Notes: generated by a model not told the origin, from the sequence alone. Positions 17,646 through 26,579 are shown, numbered from the stretch's first letter. The stretch: 64,000 nucleotides of DNA from CAZKCI01 sp964584165 (GCA_964584165.1 CAZOYW010000003.1:1-64000); one strand, 5' to 3'. Numbers and translations: made by a program.

Positions 17646-17850
17646 CCGCGAATCTCGCGAATCGACACGAATGAGCCCGGCCTGGCAAATGATATCCACG
17701 AATTTGCGCGAATTCTCGCGAATGGGCCGGGGCGCTATGCGCTTTGCTCTATGCGCTATGCGCGACGTTTGGGCCTGGCTTGGTTCGGTTAAAAGCAACC
17801 ACTGCCTTTATTAGGTCCGATCGCCGGTCCCGCCCCCCGCGGGGCGGGAC
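17646..17850. repeat. Intergenic CGAAT-rich repeats and upstream hairpin
   Basis: Copies of ACCGCGAATCTCGCGAAT / CCACGAATTTGCGCGAATT, then CTATGCGC repeats at 17736-17765. A 10-bp-stem hairpin (GTCCCGCCCC / GGGGCGGGAC, 17827-17850) ends 10 bases before the next ATG. Between them CATGACGTCATG is a perfect palindrome containing a three-codon upstream ORF (17853-17864) whose stop overlaps the true start. Confidence 0.6.
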
Positions 17851-17860
17851 CCATGACGTC

Positions 17861-18820
17861 ATGAGCGAAAAGGACAAGAGATACTACCGAGAACGCCCGG
17901 CGCGCAAGCGCTTCAAGGACCGCGCCGGGCTTCTCCTCCTCCGAGCGCTCGCGGGGATCGTCGCGAGCCTGGACCGCCCGGTCGCCCGGAAACTGGGCGA
18001 GATCGCCGGTGCCGCCGCCTGGCTCTTCTGGCGCGGCTACCGGAGGCTCGCCGATACCAACCTCCGGATCGCCTTCGGCGACGAACTCTCCGCTCGCGCC
18101 CGCCGTCGCTTGATCTTCCGCTCGGCCCGGAATATGGTTGGAGAGTTTTTCGAGTGCTTTGCCTGGATCGCCCTTTCCCCCGCCCGGCGGAGGGCCCTCT
18201 TCACGCTGGAGGGAGCGGAGCATCTCGAGAGAGCGCGATTGGAGGGGAAGGGAGCGGTCATCGTCACCGCCCACCTCTCCGCCTTCCCCCTCCTCTCGGT
18301 GGCTCTCACCAGCTTCGGATTTCCCAACTACTTCATCATGCGCCAGCTCAAGGTCGCCCGGACCGACGACTACTTCAACCGGCTGGAGCAGAGGTTGGGC
18401 GTCGAGGTGATCGACGTCTTCCCCTGGGCCCGCTGCGCCATCCAGAGCCTCCGGGCGCTCAAGGAGGGGAAGGCGGTGCTGATGGCCCTGGACCTGGACG
18501 ACCGGGAAGGCAGGATCTTCGCGGACTTCTTCGGGAAGAAGGCATCTTGCTACCCCGGCCCGATCCTTTTCGCCCGCCGGGCCGGGGCCGCCCTTATCCC
18601 CGCCTTCGTCTTCCGCGACCCCGACCGCCGCTACCGCTGCGTCGTCCATCCGCCGCTCCCCCTGCCGGAGGGGGAGGAGGATTGCCGGCCGGCGATCGAG
18701 TCCTACAACCGGATCCTGGAAAGCTACGTGCGCCGCTTCCCCGACCAGTGGCCCTGGATCTACAAGCGCTGGCGGACCCGCCCGGCCGGCGAGCCGCCGA
18801 TCTACCGCAAGGGATACTGA
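17861..18820 (+). CDS. LpxL/HtrB-type lipid A acyltransferase homologue
   Basis: 319 residues, family PF03279-like: N-terminal hydrophobic anchor, ARNMVGEFFE, and the conserved histidine in TAHLSAFPLL (His138), followed by YFIMRQLK and later YPGPILFARRAGAALIPAF (about 229-247). In characterised LpxL enzymes this His begins an HX4(D/E) dyad; here the fifth position is Pro, so the acid is missing or replaced. It is followed after one base by an acyl-CoA synthetase gene, suggesting acyl supply and transfer in one operon. The exact acceptor is unknown. Confidence 0.78.
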   Translation: MSEKDKRYYRERPARKRFKDRAGLLLLRALAGIVASLDRPVARKLGEIAGAAAWLFWRGYRRLADTNLRIAFGDELSARARRRLIFRSARNMVGEFFECFAWIALSPARRRALFTLEGAEHLERARLEGKGAVIVTAHLSAFPLLSVALTSFGFPNYFIMRQLKVARTDDYFNRLEQRLGVEVIDVFPWARCAIQSLRALKEGKAVLMALDLDDREGRIFADFFGKKASCYPGPILFARRAGAALIPAFVFRDPDRRYRCVVHPPLPLPEGEEDCRPAIESYNRILESYVRRFPDQWPWIYKRWRTRPAGEPPIYRKGY

Positions 18821-18821
18821 A

Positions 18822-20321
18822 ATGGACCTGCGCCGGGAACTCATCGCGCGCGCCGAAAAATCCGGCGGACGGGAATGCTTCCGCCACGGCGGGAGATCCG
18901 TCACCTTCGCCGAACTCAAGGATATCTCCCTGCGCCTCGCCTCGGGCCTGGCCGAAGCGGGGGTGGGGCGGGGCGACCGGGTCGCCATCTACCTGCCCAA
19001 CTGCCCGGAGTACATCTTCGCCTACTGCGCGATCTTCGCCCTCGGCGCGATCGCCGTCCCCCTCGACTTCTTTCTCGGGGAGGACGAGGTGGCCGCCTTC
19101 CTGAACCACGCCGAAGCCCACACCCTGATCTCCACGCGCCGCGGCCGGGTCTCCCTCGAAGGCCTTCCCGTCCGGGTCCCCTCCCTCTCCCGGGTGATCG
19201 TCCGGGAGGAGGAGGCGGGGGAATTCCTCTCGTTCGGGGGGATGCTTTCCGCCGCGCGGGGGGAGCCGCCCGAGATCGCCCTGGCCGAGGACGACCACGC
19301 GGCGATCTTCTATACCTCGGGTTCCACGGGACGGCCGAAGGGGGCGCTCTGGAACCGCCGCCACCTCCACCTCGGCGCCGACGCCGCGCACGCGGCGATC
19401 GGGATCGACGAGACATTCTTCAGCCTGGCCGCGATCCCCTTTTCCCACTCCGCCGGGATCCTCTACCCCGCGCTCGCCGTCCGCTACGGGATGCGCTTCC
19501 TGATCATGGAGCGCTTCTCCCCGCTCGAGTTCGTCCGCTGCATCCACGAGCACCGGATCACCAACATCTGGCTCGTCCCCTCGATGTTCTACGCCATCCT
19601 GACCCTGAAGGAGCTCAATACCTTCGACCTCTCCTCTCTCCGCTGGGTCGACTTCTTCGGGGCGCCCTCCGACCCCGAGGTGATCGCCCGCTTCAAGACG
19701 CTCTGCCCGGAGGCCCGCCTCACCAACGGCTGGGGGATGACCGAGACCGCGCCCCCCCTGACCGTCTCCGACCCCGACGAAGTCTCCACCGTGGGAAAGG
19801 TCCGCTCCCGGGCCGAGATCGGGATCGCGGATCTCGAGGGCCGGGCGCTTCCGGCCGGCGCGACCGGCGAGATCGTGGTCCGGGGGGAAGCGGTCTGCCT
19901 CGGCTACTGGCGGGATAAGGCCCTCACCGCCGAGGCCTTCCGGGACGGCTGGCTCCGCACGGGCGACCTGGGGCAGCTGGACGGGAAGGGGAACCTCCGG
20001 ATCGTCGGGAGGATCAAGGACATGATCAAGGTCGGGGGGGAGATCGTGGTCGCCAGCGAGGTCGAGCTCGTCCTGCTCCGCCACCCCGCCGTGGCCGAGG
20101 CGGCAGTGGTCGGTCTCCCCGACCCGCTGCGCGGGCAAGCGCCCAAGGCCTGGGTGGTCCTCAAGGAGGGGGCGTCCGCGACCCGGGAGGAGCTGCTCGC
20201 CCACTGCCGGAGGCAGCTCGCCCACTTCAAGGTCCCGCGGGCCCTGGAGTTCCGCTCCGCCCTCCCCAAGACCGGACCGGGGAAGATCGACAAGGCGGCT
20301 TTGGCCCGGCCCGGCGGATGA
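18822..20321 (+). CDS. Acyl-CoA synthetase (AMP-forming, ANL superfamily)
   Basis: A 499-residue adenylate-forming ligase. The P-loop-like core motif is FYTSGSTGRPKGAL (about 164-177); NGWGMTETAPP (about 304-314) and the hinge motif GWLRTGDLGQLD (about 377-388) followed by GRIKDMIKVGGE (about 397-408) are present, as is the C-terminal KTGPGKIDK with the catalytic lysine. It probably activates fatty acids as CoA thioesters. It begins one base after the LpxL-like stop, so it is likely co-translated with it. The substrate chain length cannot be read from the sequence. Confidence 0.85.
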   Translation: MDLRRELIARAEKSGGRECFRHGGRSVTFAELKDISLRLASGLAEAGVGRGDRVAIYLPNCPEYIFAYCAIFALGAIAVPLDFFLGEDEVAAFLNHAEAHTLISTRRGRVSLEGLPVRVPSLSRVIVREEEAGEFLSFGGMLSAARGEPPEIALAEDDHAAIFYTSGSTGRPKGALWNRRHLHLGADAAHAAIGIDETFFSLAAIPFSHSAGILYPALAVRYGMRFLIMERFSPLEFVRCIHEHRITNIWLVPSMFYAILTLKELNTFDLSSLRWVDFFGAPSDPEVIARFKTLCPEARLTNGWGMTETAPPLTVSDPDEVSTVGKVRSRAEIGIADLEGRALPAGATGEIVVRGEAVCLGYWRDKALTAEAFRDGWLRTGDLGQLDGKGNLRIVGRIKDMIKVGGEIVVASEVELVLLRHPAVAEAAVVGLPDPLRGQAPKAWVVLKEGASATREELLAHCRRQLAHFKVPRALEFRSALPKTGPGKIDKAALARPGG

Positions 20322-20744
20322 TATCCACGAATTTGCCGGCCCGGCTTGGCTAGGCGATTTAACCGCGAATAGACGCGCTTGCGCGCCGTAGCGCTACAGC
20401 GCGCAGGCGCGAATAATGCGCGTGGGGCCTGGCGCGCGGACCTACCAAGGTCCGCGCCTACGAGCGATATCGGTGGGCTGTAGGGGCGAACTTAATGTTC
20501 GCCCGGTCCCTGATTTGGCCTGGCGGGCGAACACCCCCGATAGATCGGGGCAGGAAGGTTCGCCCCTACGGTCCCCGCACCGGCGGGGAGTCGGGCGGTT
20601 GTAGGGGCGAACTTAATGTTCGCCCGGTCCCTGATTTGGCCTGGCGGGCCTGGCGGGCGAACACCCCCGATAGATCGGGGCGGGGACGCCCCTCCCACTG
20701 GCCCAGGACGCCTGCGCCGAAAGAGAGACTTGGCCGGCGGGATT
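20322..20744. repeat. Large intergenic mosaic of dispersed repeats
   Basis: No gene is supported. From left to right: CCACGAATTTG; the element GCGCGCCGTAGCGCTACAGC (20376-20414) shared with 27514-27551 and 33846-33960; a GCGCGGACCT...AGGTCCGCGC palindrome (20434-20457); two copies of the TTCGCCCGGTCCCTGATTTG / GGCGGGCGAACACC module, as at the left edge; and GGGGCGGGGACGCCCCTCCC (20681-20700). Confidence 0.75.
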
Positions 20745-20789
20745 CTTTTAATCGACAGCCGCCCCAGAAGGGCGGCTGTCGATTAAAAG
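20745..20789 (-). terminator. Stop-codon-spanning hairpin of DUF1302-like gene
   Basis: A perfect 20-bp inverted repeat (20745-20764 / 20770-20789) with a 5-nt loop. The TAA stop of the barrel gene (20783-20785) lies inside the right-hand arm. Confidence 0.85.
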
Positions 20790-22225
20790 CCGTACTTCAC
20801 GCCCGCGAAGACCTGCTTGTTGTCCTTGAACTGGCCGAGAAGGGTGTAGTCCGGCCCGTAGAAGAGGTGGGTCCCCACGTTGGCGACGATGTCGTCGGTG
20901 ATCTCGTAGGAGACGGCCGGGGACACCCGCCAGTCGCCGTGCTGGCCGCAGAGGACGAAGAGCTCGGGCTTAAGGCGGTCCCAGAGGAACTGGGTGGCGA
21001 CCTTGAGGCTGAGCATCGTCTCGCACTGGCTCCGGGGGTGGTAGGTGGCCCCCTGGAGGAGGGGATAACTCACGCCGGTGCGGGGGTCGTCGACGCCCGA
21101 CTTGGACGTGATCATCTGGATGAACTGGAAGGAGAAGAGGTATTTCACGAAGAAGTACTTGTCCAGGCCGATCACGTAGTTGTAGGTGTCGACTTCGGTC
21201 AGCCCAACCTGCCGCCCGTCCTCCCCGTAGCCGATCCGGTCGCCCCGGGTATAGGCGAACTCGCCCCGGATGGTCAGCCCCTCCAGGAGACCCCGGTCGA
21301 TCCCGTAGGAGAAGGAGGTCCCCAGGATGTGGACGTAGGGGTATTCCTTGGTGAAGATGTAGGTGGAGCCGAGAGGGGGGAGGCCGGGGGAGGGGGGAGG
21401 CCCGTGGGCCGTGGAGGTGTCGACGGCGACGTCGGTGACCGAGGAGATGTTGTAGCCCTGGAGGTAGTTCAGGGTGTATTCGAAGTTCCCGATCACGTCC
21501 AGCCAGCGGAAGCCGAACTTGGCGTTCTCGAAGACGTCGGCGGGCTCCGCGTCGACCGAGCGGATGCGGTAGCCCATCCGGGCGAGGCCGGCGACCGACT
21601 GGGCGCCGATCCGGGTGGCCCGGAAGGTCCAGGGGGAGCCGTCGGGGGGGATGTAGTTGGCCTCGAAGTTCCAGGGGATGAGGAGGGCCTGGAGGGTGGC
21701 GTTCAGCTTGGGCGAGATCTCGACCTTGCCCATCCAGAGGGGGATCCGGGACTCGTCGAACGGCGCGGTCGTGAACTCCCGCATGTCCATCGGGCAGACC
21801 ACGTCGAGGACCTTCACCCCGTCGGCCGTGCCCCAGACCACGGTCTGGCGGCCGAGCCGAGCGTCCAGGAGGTCCGAGTCGTAGTCGCCGTAGCACTCCC
21901 GGAGCCAGTCCCAGGATTCGCGGGGCCGGCGGAGATCGTGGGCGGCCGCCGCGCTGTACTCGTCGTTGGCGTCGTAAACCGAATCGTAGTAGTAGCGGAC
22001 GTTGAGAAAGGCGGAGAGGGCGTCGTCGTAGGTGTAGAGGGTTTTCAGGGCGGCGGAGTCCCGGATCTTCGACCAGTCGTCGGGGTTGGAGACCCGATAG
22101 GAGGACTGGTTCTGGACGTTGCCGGAGATCTCGAGCCCGTCCGCGATCTGGAGAGCTTGCGCCGGGCCGCTTAACGAGAGAGCCGGCAGGACAAGAATCA
22201 ATGATGCTAAGAGGGTGCGTTGCAT
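20783..22225 (-). CDS. DUF1302-like outer-membrane protein
   Basis: 480 residues with a signal peptide (cut near AQA, residue 24). The early segment GLEISGNVQNQSSYRV and the RLGRQTVVWGTADGVKVLDVV stretch (positions about 123-143) resemble DUF1302 beta-barrels. It ends in an aromatic outer-membrane signature (VFAGVKYGF). It is the last gene of a run after MMPL exporter, PadR and LolA-like genes, a grouping that points to a lipid or hydrophobic-compound transport system across the envelope. Confidence 0.72.
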   Translation of the reverse strand: MQRTLLASLILVLPALSLSGPAQALQIADGLEISGNVQNQSSYRVSNPDDWSKIRDSAALKTLYTYDDALSAFLNVRYYYDSVYDANDEYSAAAAHDLRRPRESWDWLRECYGDYDSDLLDARLGRQTVVWGTADGVKVLDVVCPMDMREFTTAPFDESRIPLWMGKVEISPKLNATLQALLIPWNFEANYIPPDGSPWTFRATRIGAQSVAGLARMGYRIRSVDAEPADVFENAKFGFRWLDVIGNFEYTLNYLQGYNISSVTDVAVDTSTAHGPPPSPGLPPLGSTYIFTKEYPYVHILGTSFSYGIDRGLLEGLTIRGEFAYTRGDRIGYGEDGRQVGLTEVDTYNYVIGLDKYFFVKYLFSFQFIQMITSKSGVDDPRTGVSYPLLQGATYHPRSQCETMLSLKVATQFLWDRLKPELFVLCGQHGDWRVSPAVSYEITDDIVANVGTHLFYGPDYTLLGQFKDNKQVFAGVKYGF

Positions 22226-22257
22226 AAGGATTCTCCCTGGGGATTGGCGCCGTTGCC

Positions 22258-22296
22258 ATTTCTCCGCCGCCCCGCCTCGCGGGGCGGCGGAGAAAT
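22258..22296 (-). terminator. Hairpin directly after LolA-like gene
   Basis: A perfect 17-bp inverted repeat (22258-22274 / 22280-22296), loop of 5 nt, beginning two bases after the stop codon of the LolA-like gene. It lies between two genes of the same cluster, so it may attenuate rather than end transcription. Confidence 0.75.
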
Positions 22297-22298
22297 GC

Positions 22299-23192
22299 TT
22301 ACCAGTCCGAGCGCATCAGGCTCTTCTCGGTGAAGAGCTGCTCGCTTAAGCCCGTGTTGAAGGCCCAGGCGTCGTTGACGTTCGAGGTGGCGTGGCCGGT
22401 GGTGAGGTCGGCCGCCTCGATGGTCTTCTGGAAGGGGCCCTCCGGGGCCGGCTCGTAAAGGCGGGCGATGGTGCGGACCTTCCGCCCCTTGGGATCGTAG
22501 ATCTCCTCGAAGATGTTGGCCCCGGTGGCGGCGTCGAGGTAGACCTTCCGCTTCCCGTAGTACCAGTCCTTCCGCTTCGGCGTGCACTCGACCACGAGGC
22601 AGGGGACGTCCTTGTTGATCAGGGCGCCGTTCAGGCGCAGGGTGTAGCCGGGGAAGACCTCGTCCGGGAGCTTCGCGTAGGTCTCGTCCTCGAAGCGGCG
22701 GGAGGTCAGGTCCTCGGTGGTGAAGTCGCTCCCCATGAAAGCGTCCTCGGCCTCGGCGGGGGAGGAGCGACGGACCTTCTTCAGGCTGGGAAGCCAGAGC
22801 CACTGGTCGCGCTGGCGGGCGGGGTCGAGGTAGGACCAGGTGAGCACGCCCAGCCCCTTGACGTTCTCCGGGGCGGTGATCACGATCAGGTCCTTGTAGT
22901 CCAGGCCGTCGGCCGCCCGGTTCAGGGTGATCCGGAGACGCTTGGCTTGGCGCACCCTCTGGTCGCCCGACTTGCTGATGTAATAGATCCGGCTGTCGTC
23001 GATCCGGAGGTCCTCGGCGAACTTGGTGTACTTGATCAGGTAGTCGTTGCGCATCAGCTCGTCGGCCGACGCCTCCGGGGCGGGGCGGGCGGACTTCTGG
23101 GTCCGCGCCGGCGCCGCCTCTTCGCCCGGGGCGGGGCGGGCGCAGGCGAAGGCCAGCGCCGCTCCGAGCAGGATCAGGCTGCGGTGGTTCAT
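22299..23192 (-). CDS. Outer-membrane lipoprotein-sorting (LolA-like) protein
   Basis: 297 residues with a signal peptide and lipobox-like FAC (about residue 17). Family hallmarks are WSYLDPARQRDQWLWLPSL (about 118-136), KKVRR, AFMGSDFTTEDL (about 150-161) and RKVYLDAATG. These LolA-fold proteins bind lipids in the periplasm and are repeatedly found beside MMPL/RND exporters. Here it lies between PadR and a DUF1302 barrel, so it may ferry exporter cargo to the outer membrane. Confidence 0.8.
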   Translation of the reverse strand: MNHRSLILLGAALAFACARPAPGEEAAPARTQKSARPAPEASADELMRNDYLIKYTKFAEDLRIDDSRIYYISKSGDQRVRQAKRLRITLNRAADGLDYKDLIVITAPENVKGLGVLTWSYLDPARQRDQWLWLPSLKKVRRSSPAEAEDAFMGSDFTTEDLTSRRFEDETYAKLPDEVFPGYTLRLNGALINKDVPCLVVECTPKRKDWYYGKRKVYLDAATGANIFEEIYDPKGRKVRTIARLYEPAPEGPFQKTIEAADLTTGHATSNVNDAWAFNTGLSEQLFTEKSLMRSDW

Positions 23193-23297
23193 GGTGCCTC
23201 CCTTTTCGATTTACCGGTCCCTTCGCGGGGCGGCGGGACCGGATCGTTCGCTCGCGGCCCGCTCCGCCAGTGCAATTGCAATAGTTCAATTTTACTA

Positions 23298-23350
23298 TAG
23301 CCCGTATTATTCCTGAAGATCTTTTTAAGCTTCGGGAATAATGCGGGCTA
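23298..23350 (-). terminator. Stop-codon-spanning hairpin of padR-type gene
   Basis: 21-nt arms (23298-23318 / 23330-23350) with two G-T type mismatches and an 11-nt loop. The TAG stop of the regulator (23348-23350) is the edge of the hairpin. Confidence 0.75.
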
Positions 23351-23896
23351 ACGGAGGGAAGAAAGAGCGGGGGCGCGGAGGAGTTTCTCGGTGAAGCGGA
23401 TGTCGGCCTCGGTCAGCTCGATCTGATGCTCCAGGATCAGGCGGAGGTAGCGGGATCTCTTCTCTTTACCCTGCTTCGCCTTCTCGAGACGGCCTTGCAG
23501 CCAGGAGAGGATCTTCTCCATCCCCTGGAGGCGGCGGCGGAGGAGGGGGCGGGCGAGGCCTAATTTCACCTGGGGGAGGAAGAAGAGGGAGAGGTCGACG
23601 TTGAAGAGGGGGCGGTGGAAGGTGAGGAAGTTTCCGAAAAGGAGCTTCTCGAAGGCCTGCTCTCCCCGGCGGGTGACGCGGTAGACGAACTTCTCCGGGC
23701 GTCTCCCCGCCCGTTCCGAGCTCTTGACCACCAGACCGCGCTTCTCCAGGTCCCGTAGGGGATAGTAGATGGACTTCAGGTCGCAGCTGGCCACCGCCCC
23801 GATGCCCCGGGCCAGGAGCTTCTTGATCTCATAGCCGTGCTTCGGCCCCTCCCGGAGAAGACCGAGGAGGACCAGGTCGGTCATCGGCTTCTTCAT
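23348..23896 (-). CDS. PadR-family transcriptional regulator
   Basis: 182 residues. The N-terminal winged helix is characteristic: LVLLGLLREGPKHGYEIKKLL (about 8-28), then SIYYPLRDLEKRGLV (about 42-56) and YRVTRRGEQAF (about 72-82). The C-terminal part is the long helical dimerisation domain. It sits between the MMPL exporter and LolA-like genes and most likely controls this envelope cluster in response to a hydrophobic ligand. A TATAAT box lies seven bases before the ATG, without a ribosome site. Confidence 0.9.
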   Translation of the reverse strand: MKKPMTDLVLLGLLREGPKHGYEIKKLLARGIGAVASCDLKSIYYPLRDLEKRGLVVKSSERAGRRPEKFVYRVTRRGEQAFEKLLFGNFLTFHRPLFNVDLSLFFLPQVKLGLARPLLRRRLQGMEKILSWLQGRLEKAKQGKEKRSRYLRLILEHQIELTEADIRFTEKLLRAPALSSLR

Positions 23897-23903
23897 GCTG
23901 ACA

Positions 23904-23909
23904 ATTATA
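23904..23909 (-). promoter_or_regulatory. Consensus -10 box of padR-type gene (leaderless)
   Basis: On the minus strand, a perfect TATAAT is followed by seven bases and ATG. Transcription should start at the start codon. No -35 consensus is evident. Confidence 0.6.
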
Positions 23910-23981
23910 TCTTAGGAATCCAGGAATCCAGGAATTGAAAGATAAGAATGTTTCTGTTCTCCTGGTTTCCTGGCTTCCTAA
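23910..23981. repeat. Imperfect inverted repeat with 9-bp periodicity
   Basis: TCTTAGGAATCCAGGAATCCAGG on the left (three AATCCAGG-like units) pairs with CCTGGTTTCCTGGCTTCCTAAGA on the right. It fills the gap between the MMPL and padR-type genes and may end the MMPL transcript or form a regulator target. Confidence 0.65.
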
Positions 23982-23993
23982 GATGCCTATTCT

Positions 23994-26357
23994 TCACCAG
24001 CGGGTCTGGCGGAAGATGAACTTGGGCTTGAGCCAGGCGATCAAGCAGGGGAGGAGGACGAGGGCGGAGAGGACGTTCAGGAGGAGGAGCGATCCCAGGA
24101 GCACGCCCAAGCGGGCCTGGAAGCGGATGGGGGAGAGGGCCCAGGAGAAAACGCCCGCCGCCACGGTGACCCCGGTGAAGAAGACCGCCTTGCCGGAGGA
24201 AGCGAGCGAGCGGTGGAGCGCCTCGGCCAGGGGAAGGTTCCGGCGGAGGACGAACTCGCCCCGCAGGCGCGCCACTACGTAGATCCCGTAGTCCACGCCC
24301 AAGCCGATCCCCAGGGCCGCCACCGGGAGGGTTTCCACGGTCAGGGTCGTCCCGAAGATCCCCATCGCGCCGAAGGTGAGGAGCGAGCTTACGGCCAGGG
24401 GGACGATGAGGAGGAAGCCCGCGGCGAAGGAGCCGAAGGCCGCCATCACGCAGAAGAGGACCACGAGCGTGATCTGGAGGATGTTCCGGGGGAGGGTGGA
24501 GGCGATGATCTCGTTGACCGCCGCCGCCACCCCGATCTCGCCCCCGGGGAAGAGGAAGTCCGCCCGGTCCGAGGCGTGGTGCTTCTCCACCCACTCCCGG
24601 GTGGCGTTTAGCGCCCGGGCGATGGTGGAGGCGCGGTGGTCTTTCAGGTCGACCTTGATGTTGGCCCGGCGGCAGTTCTCGTCCACCACCGGCTTGAAGT
24701 CCACGGGGAAGCCGGAGGAGGTGTAGAGGAACATATACTCAGCGATCGTCTTGTTGTCGTCGGGGATGCGAAACTCGGACGGGTTGAAGTCGAACATCAC
24801 GAAGTTCAAGCCCTTGACGTAGTCGGCCAGCGAGGAGGCGCCCCCCGCCTCGGGGATGGCGGCGAGGAGGTGATTCTGGAGCGACTCCATCTCCTTCAGG
24901 ACGGCGCTGTCCATGATCGCGTCGCCCGCTCGTCCCTCCACGTAGACGTAGTAGGGGTTGGTCCCGGTGAAGGTGGCGTTCGCGAAGGCCTCGGAGAGGT
25001 TATAGGGGGAGTCGGCGTAGAGGAGGGAACTCCCCGCCTCGTTGTCGCCGACCACCAGGCGCAATGACCCGATCAGGCCCGCGGCGGCGAGGAGGAGGAA
25101 GGCGGCGAAGACGACGCGGCGCGGCCGGGGGGCGGTGGCGGTCCGGGCGGCGGCGGCGAGCGCGCGGTTGATCCAGGTGAACTTCTCCTCCGTTTCCACC
25201 TCGGCGCGCTTCGGCTCGGGGAGGTAGGTGAGGAAGGCGGGGATGAAGAGGACGGCGGTGAAGAAGGTCGAGACCACTCCCGCCCCGGCGACGATCGCGA
25301 GCGATTTGATCCAGCCCAGGGGGACGAGGACGAGGGAGAGGAAACCGAGCCCGTCGGTGAGGAGGGAGGCGGAGGCGGGAAGGAGGAGGGACTGGAGGGT
25401 GTCGCGGGCGGCGCGCCCCCCGGTCATCCGGGGCCGGGCCGAGCGCTCGTAGTAGCGCTTGACGAACTGGACGGAGTGGCTGATGGCGAGCGCGAAGACG
25501 AGGAAGGGGGTGAGCGCCGTTCCGGGATGGAGGCGGAAGCCCGAAAGAGTCATCACGCCCAACCCCCAGAGCGTGGCCATGGCGGCGGAGAGGAGCGGGA
25601 GGGCGACGCCGCGCTTGGAGCGGAAGACGAGGTAGAGGAGAACGACCATGACGGCGAGGGTGAGGAGGAAGATCCGGAACATGGTCGGGAGGTAGTGGTC
25701 GAGCCAGCCCTCCAGGAGCGGCCGGCCGCTCAGGTGGATCTCGTGGTTGGAGTCGGCCTCGCGGTCGACGATCTCCTTCAGGCGCCGGAAGATCTCCCGG
25801 GAGGAGACCGAGGAATCGAAGTCGGCCTGGATCAGGGTGTTCTTAAAGTCGTGGGAGACCAGCGGGCCGAAGCGGGAGCGGGGGGGGCCATAGACCAGCG
25901 GGGTGCGGACGATCTTCTCCCTCAGGGCGGCGATCTCGGCCGGGGTTTGCGGGGGGGCCTTCATCAGGGCCTTCGACTCGAAACCGTCGGGGGTGGGGCG
26001 GGTGAACTTGATCCGGCGGGAGGAGAGGGAGAGGACCCGCCCGGCGTTGATCCCCTCCATGAGGTAGAGCTCGCGCGTGATCCGGTGGACCTTCCCGAGC
26101 GTCTCCGGGTTGAGGATGTCCCCCTCCTTGACCCGGATGGCGATGGTGACCTGGTTCAACCCCCCGAAGGTGTCGGTGAGCTTGTCCTGGACCAGGACGT
26201 AGGGATGGGAGGAGGGGATGAAGTCGCCGAGATGCGACTCGAGGACGAGGTCCTTGAGCGACCAGGCGAAGAAGGCGGACAGGGCGAGGCAGGCGATGAT
26301 CAGGGGGAGGCGGAAGGCGATGGCGAGGCGGGCGATGGCGCGGGCGAGGCGGTGCAT
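23994..26357 (-). CDS. MMPL/RND-family exporter
   Basis: 787 residues with about twelve predicted membrane segments: one near residues 13-35, two large periplasmic loops, and two clusters of five to six helices (about 215-390 and 610-780). The pattern ESHLGDFIPSSHPYVLVQDKL and GGLNQVTIAIR after the first helix is typical of MMPL-type (hopanoid or lipid) exporters. The start at 26357 was chosen because the protein begins there with the expected MHRLARAIARLAIAF; the longer reading adds repeat-derived residues. It heads the exporter/PadR/LolA-like/DUF1302 cluster. Confidence 0.87.
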   Translation of the reverse strand: MHRLARAIARLAIAFRLPLIIACLALSAFFAWSLKDLVLESHLGDFIPSSHPYVLVQDKLTDTFGGLNQVTIAIRVKEGDILNPETLGKVHRITRELYLMEGINAGRVLSLSSRRIKFTRPTPDGFESKALMKAPPQTPAEIAALREKIVRTPLVYGPPRSRFGPLVSHDFKNTLIQADFDSSVSSREIFRRLKEIVDREADSNHEIHLSGRPLLEGWLDHYLPTMFRIFLLTLAVMVVLLYLVFRSKRGVALPLLSAAMATLWGLGVMTLSGFRLHPGTALTPFLVFALAISHSVQFVKRYYERSARPRMTGGRAARDTLQSLLLPASASLLTDGLGFLSLVLVPLGWIKSLAIVAGAGVVSTFFTAVLFIPAFLTYLPEPKRAEVETEEKFTWINRALAAAARTATAPRPRRVVFAAFLLLAAAGLIGSLRLVVGDNEAGSSLLYADSPYNLSEAFANATFTGTNPYYVYVEGRAGDAIMDSAVLKEMESLQNHLLAAIPEAGGASSLADYVKGLNFVMFDFNPSEFRIPDDNKTIAEYMFLYTSSGFPVDFKPVVDENCRRANIKVDLKDHRASTIARALNATREWVEKHHASDRADFLFPGGEIGVAAAVNEIIASTLPRNILQITLVVLFCVMAAFGSFAAGFLLIVPLAVSSLLTFGAMGIFGTTLTVETLPVAALGIGLGVDYGIYVVARLRGEFVLRRNLPLAEALHRSLASSGKAVFFTGVTVAAGVFSWALSPIRFQARLGVLLGSLLLLNVLSALVLLPCLIAWLKPKFIFRQTRW

Positions 26358-26449
26358 GGCCGGGGGATGGGCTGAGACCGGCCGATGATAATCAAATTTC
26401 GCTATTCGGGTCGAGTATTTTCGGGGGTAAACCGTCCCGCGGGAGACTT

Positions 26450-26545
26450 CCACGAATTTGCACGAATTTTCACGGATGAGCCTGGCCTAGCCCGGCGAAA
26501 GAGAAACCGCGGATTTCACGGATTGCGCGGATTAAATGTGGCCGG
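26450..26545. repeat. CGAATTT-type intergenic repeat
   Basis: CCACGAATTTGCACGAATTTTCACGGATGAGCC and a following GAAACCGCGGATTTCACGG block. The same theme occurs at 17646, 20322, 33834, 51048 and 53943. Confidence 0.6.
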
Positions 26546-26548
26546 GCG

Positions 26549-26579
26549 CTCGATAGATTCACGGAGTGAATCTATCGAG
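26549..26579 (-). terminator. Stop-codon-spanning hairpin of second LpxL-like gene
   Basis: A perfect 14-bp inverted repeat (26549-26562 / 26566-26579) with a three-base loop; the TAG stop (26572-26574) is inside the right arm. Confidence 0.8.
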
